From contig CAJQOW010000089.1 in assembly GCA_905480055.1 (NCBI GenBank), forward strand, positions 1 through 8,642: a stretch of 8,642 nt of DNA, given 5' to 3'. This document shows positions 5,540-8,642 of the stretch, one piece after another. The DNA comes from an uncultured Acidimicrobiia bacterium. Lineage in GTDB: Bacteria > Actinomycetota > Acidimicrobiia > UBA5794. The position numbers and the translations under genes are program-made. Within the stretch, counting starts at the first letter, position 1, and every line of letters starts with the position of its first letter. The notes beneath the pieces were generated by a model that was not told the DNA's origin, made no database searches, and saw nothing but the letters and a program-made list of their open reading frames with translations.

Positions 5540-5556
5540 CGTGGCCGAACACCACG
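5540..5556 (-). other. Short inverted repeat between regulator and membrane protein genes
   Basis: CGTGG (5540-5544) and CCACG (5552-5556) form a 5-bp stem with a 7-nt loop in the 37-bp gap after the Lrp/AsnC gene. It could attenuate read-through or be chance. There is no T-tract. Confidence 0.2.
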
Positions 5557-5560
5557 ATCG

Positions 5561-6040
5561 CTATTCGTCCGTCAGATCGGGGAGTGAAGGCTTCGATCGG
5601 TGCTCGAAGATCAATGAGGTCTCGATGTGGGCGACCTCGGGGAGCGAAGTGAAGCCGGATACGGCCACGCGCCGAAGATGATCCGAGTCCTTCACAACCA
5701 CATGACACAGGAAGTCGTTGCCTCCGGACAGGTGATACACAGCCTTGACCTCCGGCATCTCTTCAGCGTGATCCCAGAAGCGGTTGACGAGATCTTCGGC
5801 ATGCCGTCGCAAGCGCACGACGACCAACGCTTGCAGGCCGATGCCCAGCGCTACAGGCTCGACCTCGGCGTGGAAGCCACGGAACACGCCACTGTCGCGG
5901 AGCCTCTGCACCCGCTCAGAACAGGTCGAAGGCGCAATGCCAACCTCAGCAGCCAACGCTTTGTTGGAGACACGGCCATCTTTCTGAAGGATGGCGATGA
6001 TCGTTCGATCAGTTCGGTCAAGTACGGGGAGTTCGTACAT
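5561..6040 (-). CDS. Lrp/AsnC family transcriptional regulator
   Basis: This 159-aa protein has the standard two-domain plan. Residues about 7-60 form the winged helix-turn-helix: LDRTDRTIIAILQKDGRVSNKALAAEVGIAPSTCSERVQRLRDSG, with recognition helix around STCSERVQRL. Residues about 70-150 form the RAM ligand-binding and oligomerisation domain (ALVVVRLRRH, EVKAVYHLSGGNDFLCHVVVKD, LPEVAHIETSLIFEH). The YHLSGGNDF stretch is the usual effector-site turn. Members sense amino acids or related compounds and usually control neighbouring metabolic genes. The ATG at 6040 has GAAGGAG 9 nt upstream. It is divergent from the two PLP-dependent lyase genes, making them the most likely targets, and leads an apparent three-gene unit with the membrane protein and nitroreductase. 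The effector is unknown. Confidence 0.93.
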   Translation of the reverse strand: MYELPVLDRTDRTIIAILQKDGRVSNKALAAEVGIAPSTCSERVQRLRDSGVFRGFHAEVEPVALGIGLQALVVVRLRRHAEDLVNRFWDHAEEMPEVKAVYHLSGGNDFLCHVVVKDSDHLRRVAVSGFTSLPEVAHIETSLIFEHRSKPSLPDLTDE

Positions 6041-6144
6041 CTTGCGAATCTCCTTCGGTTCAGAGTCGTTGCCTCAACGTGTCGTTCGATACTACAGATA
6101 TCGGGCGGGACTCCGTTCGTGGCGAAGATACGAGGACGTACACC
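6041..6144. promoter_or_regulatory. Divergent control region with CGATA-N7-TATCG dyad
   Basis: This 104-bp region separates the Lrp/AsnC gene from the lyase pair. CGATA (6087-6091) and TATCG (6099-6103) form a 17-bp dyad, the size of typical Lrp/AsnC half-site pairs. It overlaps the -10-like hexamer GATACT (6088-6093) and contains GATATC (6097-6102). Such a location would allow one dimer to affect both directions. GAGGA (6132-6136), 8 nt before the ATG at 6145, is the ribosome binding site of the first lyase gene. Confidence 0.45.
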
Positions 6145-7407
6145 ATGAACGACGAGTACACACGCAACATCGGCGATCACGAGCTCTCACCAGAGAGCCT
6201 GATGATGGGCTACGGCTACCACCCCGAGTGGTCCGAGGGCGCCATCAAGAGCCCAATATTCCAGACCTCGACGTTCGCTTTCGCCTCAGCTGCCGAGGGG
6301 AAGCGGTTCTTCGAACTCGCTTACGGCCTCGACGAGGCCGAGCCCGGCGAGCAGATGGGACTCGTCTACTCCCGGATGAACAATCCCGACCTCGAGATCC
6401 TCGAGAAGCGCCTCACCCTGTGGGATCGCGCCGAATCCGGACTGGTGTTCGCATCGGGCATGGCCGCGATCACGACAACCCTGCTCACCTTTGTGGAACC
6501 ACAATCCATCGTGATCCATTCGGCTCCCGTGTACGGCGGGACCGACCACTTCATGAAACACACGCTCAAGCGCATGGGGATCGAAAGCGTCCAATGGGAT
6601 CCTGGCGTGCCCATTGGTGACATCATCGACAAAGTCGGGGACCAGCCGGTCTCGATTGTGCTCGTCGAAACACCGGCAAACCCAACGAACGACCTGTTCT
6701 CCATCGCGGACGCGAGAAGGCTTGCAGATCACTTCAGCACCGACGACCACGTCGTTCCGGTGGCTGTCGACAACACATTCCTTGGACCGCTCTGGCAACA
6801 CCCCCTCGATCATGGTGCCGACATCGTGCTCTATTCGGCGACCAAATTCATTGGCGGCCACTCGGACCTGATCGCCGGAGCTGCGCTCGGTTCGGCGGAC
6901 CTCATGGCACAGGTATCGGAAACACGGACGATTCTCGGCACCATGGCAACGCCGCTCACGGGCTGGCTGATGATGCGGAGCCTGGAAACACTGGCTCTGC
7001 GCATGCGGCGTCAGGTCGACAACGCCAAGGTCGTGGCATCCTTCCTTGCCGACCATCCCAAGGTCCTGAGTGTCAGCTATCTGGGGCTCATTGAAGACAG
7101 CGATCCGGCGAAGGCGATCTACGACGAACAGTGCCACGCACCCGGCTCCATGATCTCGTTCTGGGTGGACACCGACGAAACCGGGGCATTCCGGTTCCTC
7201 GATGCACTCCAGCTCATCCACCTGGCCGTCAGCCTCGGAAGCACCGAGAGCCTGATCGAGCATCCCGCATCGATGACCCACATCGGTGTCGACCCTGACG
7301 TCCGTGCACAGCTCGGCATCACGGATCAGCTCGTTCGCCTCTCCGTCGGAGTGGAGAACCCAGCCGACCTCGTCGTCGACCTCACAACAGCATTCACCAA
7401 GATCTGA
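6145..7407 (+). CDS. PLP-dependent methionine gamma-lyase-like enzyme (Cys/Met metabolism family)
   Basis: This 420-aa cytoplasmic enzyme belongs to the cystathionine gamma-synthase/methionine gamma-lyase fold-type I PLP family. Visible landmarks are EGAIKSPIFQTSTFAF near the N-terminus, VYSRMNNP (Tyr75, Arg77 for cofactor phosphate) and ASGMAAI (cofactor cradle). Further along are VYGGT (Tyr130, catalytic stacking position), VETPANPT, Asp209 in VDNTF (pyridine nitrogen), Lys234 in SATKFIGGHSD (Schiff base) and Arg398 in RLSVGVEN (substrate carboxylate). It resembles the subgroup annotated as methionine gamma-lyase, which converts L-methionine to methanethiol, 2-oxobutyrate and ammonia. The cysteine after Tyr-Gly found in classical methionine gamma-lyases is Gly here, so gamma-synthase or other C-S lyase activity is possible. 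The ATG has GAGGA 8 nt upstream. The tyrosine phenol-lyase gene starts 15 nt downstream. Confidence 0.85.
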   Translation: MNDEYTRNIGDHELSPESLMMGYGYHPEWSEGAIKSPIFQTSTFAFASAAEGKRFFELAYGLDEAEPGEQMGLVYSRMNNPDLEILEKRLTLWDRAESGLVFASGMAAITTTLLTFVEPQSIVIHSAPVYGGTDHFMKHTLKRMGIESVQWDPGVPIGDIIDKVGDQPVSIVLVETPANPTNDLFSIADARRLADHFSTDDHVVPVAVDNTFLGPLWQHPLDHGADIVLYSATKFIGGHSDLIAGAALGSADLMAQVSETRTILGTMATPLTGWLMMRSLETLALRMRRQVDNAKVVASFLADHPKVLSVSYLGLIEDSDPAKAIYDEQCHAPGSMISFWVDTDETGAFRFLDALQLIHLAVSLGSTESLIEHPASMTHIGVDPDVRAQLGITDQLVRLSVGVENPADLVVDLTTAFTKI

Positions 7408-7410
7408 GCG

Positions 7411-7422
7411 AAAGGACTCCGC
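7411..7422 (+). promoter_or_regulatory. Ribosome binding site of the tyrosine phenol-lyase gene
   Basis: AAAGGA (7411-7416) lies 6 nt before the ATG at 7423 within the 15-nt gap after the upstream stop codon. It fixes the start and indicates independent translation initiation from a shared message. Confidence 0.75.
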
Positions 7423-8642
7423 ATGACCCGCAGTTGGGCAGAACCCTGGAAGATCAAGATGGTCGAACCGCTCTCGATGACCACGCGAGAGCAACGGCGA
7501 GCAGCTATCGAGGATGCTGGCTACAACACGTTCCTCCTCCGCGCTGAAGACGTCTACATCGATCTCCTCACGGACTCGGGAACGAGTGCCATGTCGGATC
7601 GACAATGGTCGGCGCTCATGCTCGGCGATGAGTCGTACGCTGGCGCGACCTCGTTCTACAAGCTTGTTGAGGCAGTTCACGACGTCTACGGATACGAAGA
7701 ACTCATCCCGACGCACCAGGGCAGGGGAGCGGAGCACATCCTCAGCCAGCTCCTGATCAAGCCCGGCGATGTCGTGCCGGGCAACATGTACTTCACCACC
7801 ACCCGCTACCACCAGGAACACGCGGGCGGGCACTTCGTCGACGTCATCATCGACGAGGCACACGATCCACAGTCGATGCACCCCTTCAAGGGCAACATCG
7901 ACCTGGGGAAGTTGAGCGCGGTCGTCGATGAGCACGGCGCCGGCAACGTCTCCTATGTGTCGCTCGAAACCAACGTCAACATGGCCGGCGGCCAGCCGGC
8001 GTCCCTGGCGAACATCAAGGACGTCTACGCCTACTGCTCGGCACGTGACATCCCGGTGATGCTCGATGCGACGCGGGCAGTCGAGAATGCCTACTTCATC
8101 CAGCAGCGAGAGGGCGGCTACGAGGACTGGACGATCGCCCAGATCCTCGGTGAGATCACCGCACACTCCGATGGCGCAACCGTGTCCTCGAAGAAGGACA
8201 ACCTCGTCAACATCGGTGGATTCCTCGCTGTACGCGATCCTGACCTTGCGCGGCGGGCTCGTGCGATGCTGGTCGCCTTCGAAGGACTCCACACCTACGG
8301 CGGGATGTCCGGAAGGGACATGGAAGCCCTGGCCCAGGGAATCAGGGAGATGGTGTCAACCGACGACCACGTTCGCTCCCGCGTGGGGCAGGTCGGGTAT
8401 CTCGGTGAGGCGCTCGTCAAGTACGGTATTCCGGTCGTCACACCCATCGGGGGGCACGGTGTGTTCCTCGATGCTGCAGCAATCCTCAGCCACGTCCCGC
8501 AGGAACAGTTCCCTGCCCAGGCGCTGGCAGCCGCGATCTATGTCGATTCGGGTGTCAGGGGCATGGAGCGAGGCATCGTTTCGGCTGGCCGCGACCCTGC
8601 GACAGGAGCCAATCACGTACCGAAGCTCGAACTGGTCAGGCT
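7423..8642 (+). CDS. tpl: Tyrosine phenol-lyase (3'-truncated by window edge)
   Basis: The 406 codons present align throughout with tyrosine phenol-lyase, a tetrameric, PLP- and K+-dependent enzyme that splits L-tyrosine into phenol, pyruvate and ammonia. About 50 C-terminal residues lie beyond the window. Recalled Citrobacter freundii positions are found at a shift of one or two: Tyr72 (Tyr71, leaving-group protonation), Phe124 and Thr125 in GNMYFTTTRYHQE (Phe123, Thr124), Asp215, Arg218, Lys258 in SSKKDN (Lys257, Schiff base), Arg383 in GMERG (Arg381) and the Arg near the edge in VRL (Arg404). Thr124 and Arg381 recognise the phenol ring; tryptophanase has Asp and a hydrophobic residue there, so tryptophanase is unlikely. 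No frameshift or stop is present. The gene directly follows the methionine gamma-lyase-like gene and faces an Lrp/AsnC regulator. Confidence 0.9.
   Translation, partial: MTRSWAEPWKIKMVEPLSMTTREQRRAAIEDAGYNTFLLRAEDVYIDLLTDSGTSAMSDRQWSALMLGDESYAGATSFYKLVEAVHDVYGYEELIPTHQGRGAEHILSQLLIKPGDVVPGNMYFTTTRYHQEHAGGHFVDVIIDEAHDPQSMHPFKGNIDLGKLSAVVDEHGAGNVSYVSLETNVNMAGGQPASLANIKDVYAYCSARDIPVMLDATRAVENAYFIQQREGGYEDWTIAQILGEITAHSDGATVSSKKDNLVNIGGFLAVRDPDLARRARAMLVAFEGLHTYGGMSGRDMEALAQGIREMVSTDDHVRSRVGQVGYLGEALVKYGIPVVTPIGGHGVFLDAAAILSHVPQEQFPAQALAAAIYVDSGVRGMERGIVSAGRDPATGANHVPKLELVR

Noticed and set aside
6286..8292. A 668-codon open frame on the minus strand
   Set aside because: It lies entirely antisense to the two PLP enzyme genes, whose plus-strand translations match known families over their full length. 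Its protein has no recognisable domain and looks like a codon-bias shadow.
7423..8642. Annotation as tryptophanase
   Set aside because: The aligned specificity positions are Thr125 and Arg383, as in tyrosine phenol-lyase, not the Asp and hydrophobic residue of tryptophanase.

Overview
The window is moderately GC-rich, densely packed and contains no RNA genes, insertion sequences or CRISPR arrays that I can see. Gene content and style (a Thr/Pro/Ser-rich linker in a membrane-anchored DM13 protein, small actinobacterial-type membrane proteins, GTG starts, ATGs placed 6-7 nt after -10-like boxes) suggest an actinobacterium, possibly of the Acidimicrobiia/Ilumatobacter kind. That taxonomic guess is inference. 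No marker gene is present.

Layout. Positions 1-3418 hold small, mostly single-gene units of alternating orientation: a VOC/glyoxalase-like protein (-), a YccF membrane protein (+), a two-helix membrane protein (-), a truncated acetamidase/formamidase-like remnant (+), a 108-aa hypothetical (+), a 37-aa one-helix miniprotein and a DUF5658-like membrane protein (both -), and a GNAT-like acetyltransferase (+). Positions 3419-4535 hold a 73-aa glycine-rich membrane protein and a membrane-anchored DM13-domain protein, both on +. A minus-strand group follows, 6040 down to 4543: an Lrp/AsnC-family regulator, a two-helix membrane protein with two extracytoplasmic cysteines, and a nitroreductase. Divergent from the regulator is a tight plus-strand pair running off the window: a PLP-dependent methionine gamma-lyase-like enzyme and a tyrosine phenol-lyase.

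The most coherent functional unit is the right third. An Lrp/AsnC regulator faces two PLP-dependent lyases across a 104-bp intergenic region that holds a CGATA-N7-TATCG dyad. The lyases are separated by only 15 nt, and the second has its own strong ribosome binding site. Both enzyme families split amino acids into a keto acid, ammonia and a leaving group (a thiol and a phenol respectively), so a plausible reading is a regulated amino-acid degradation cassette. The tyrosine phenol-lyase assignment rests on the positions that separate it from tryptophanase (Thr125 and Arg383).

Other points worth checking are a 15-base exact match to the 3' end of a common Illumina adapter at 3477-3491 (inside what may also be a natural repeat), a recurring leaderless-promoter arrangement at four genes, and the broken formamidase-like gene. 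I did not find a clearly novel defence or mobile system.
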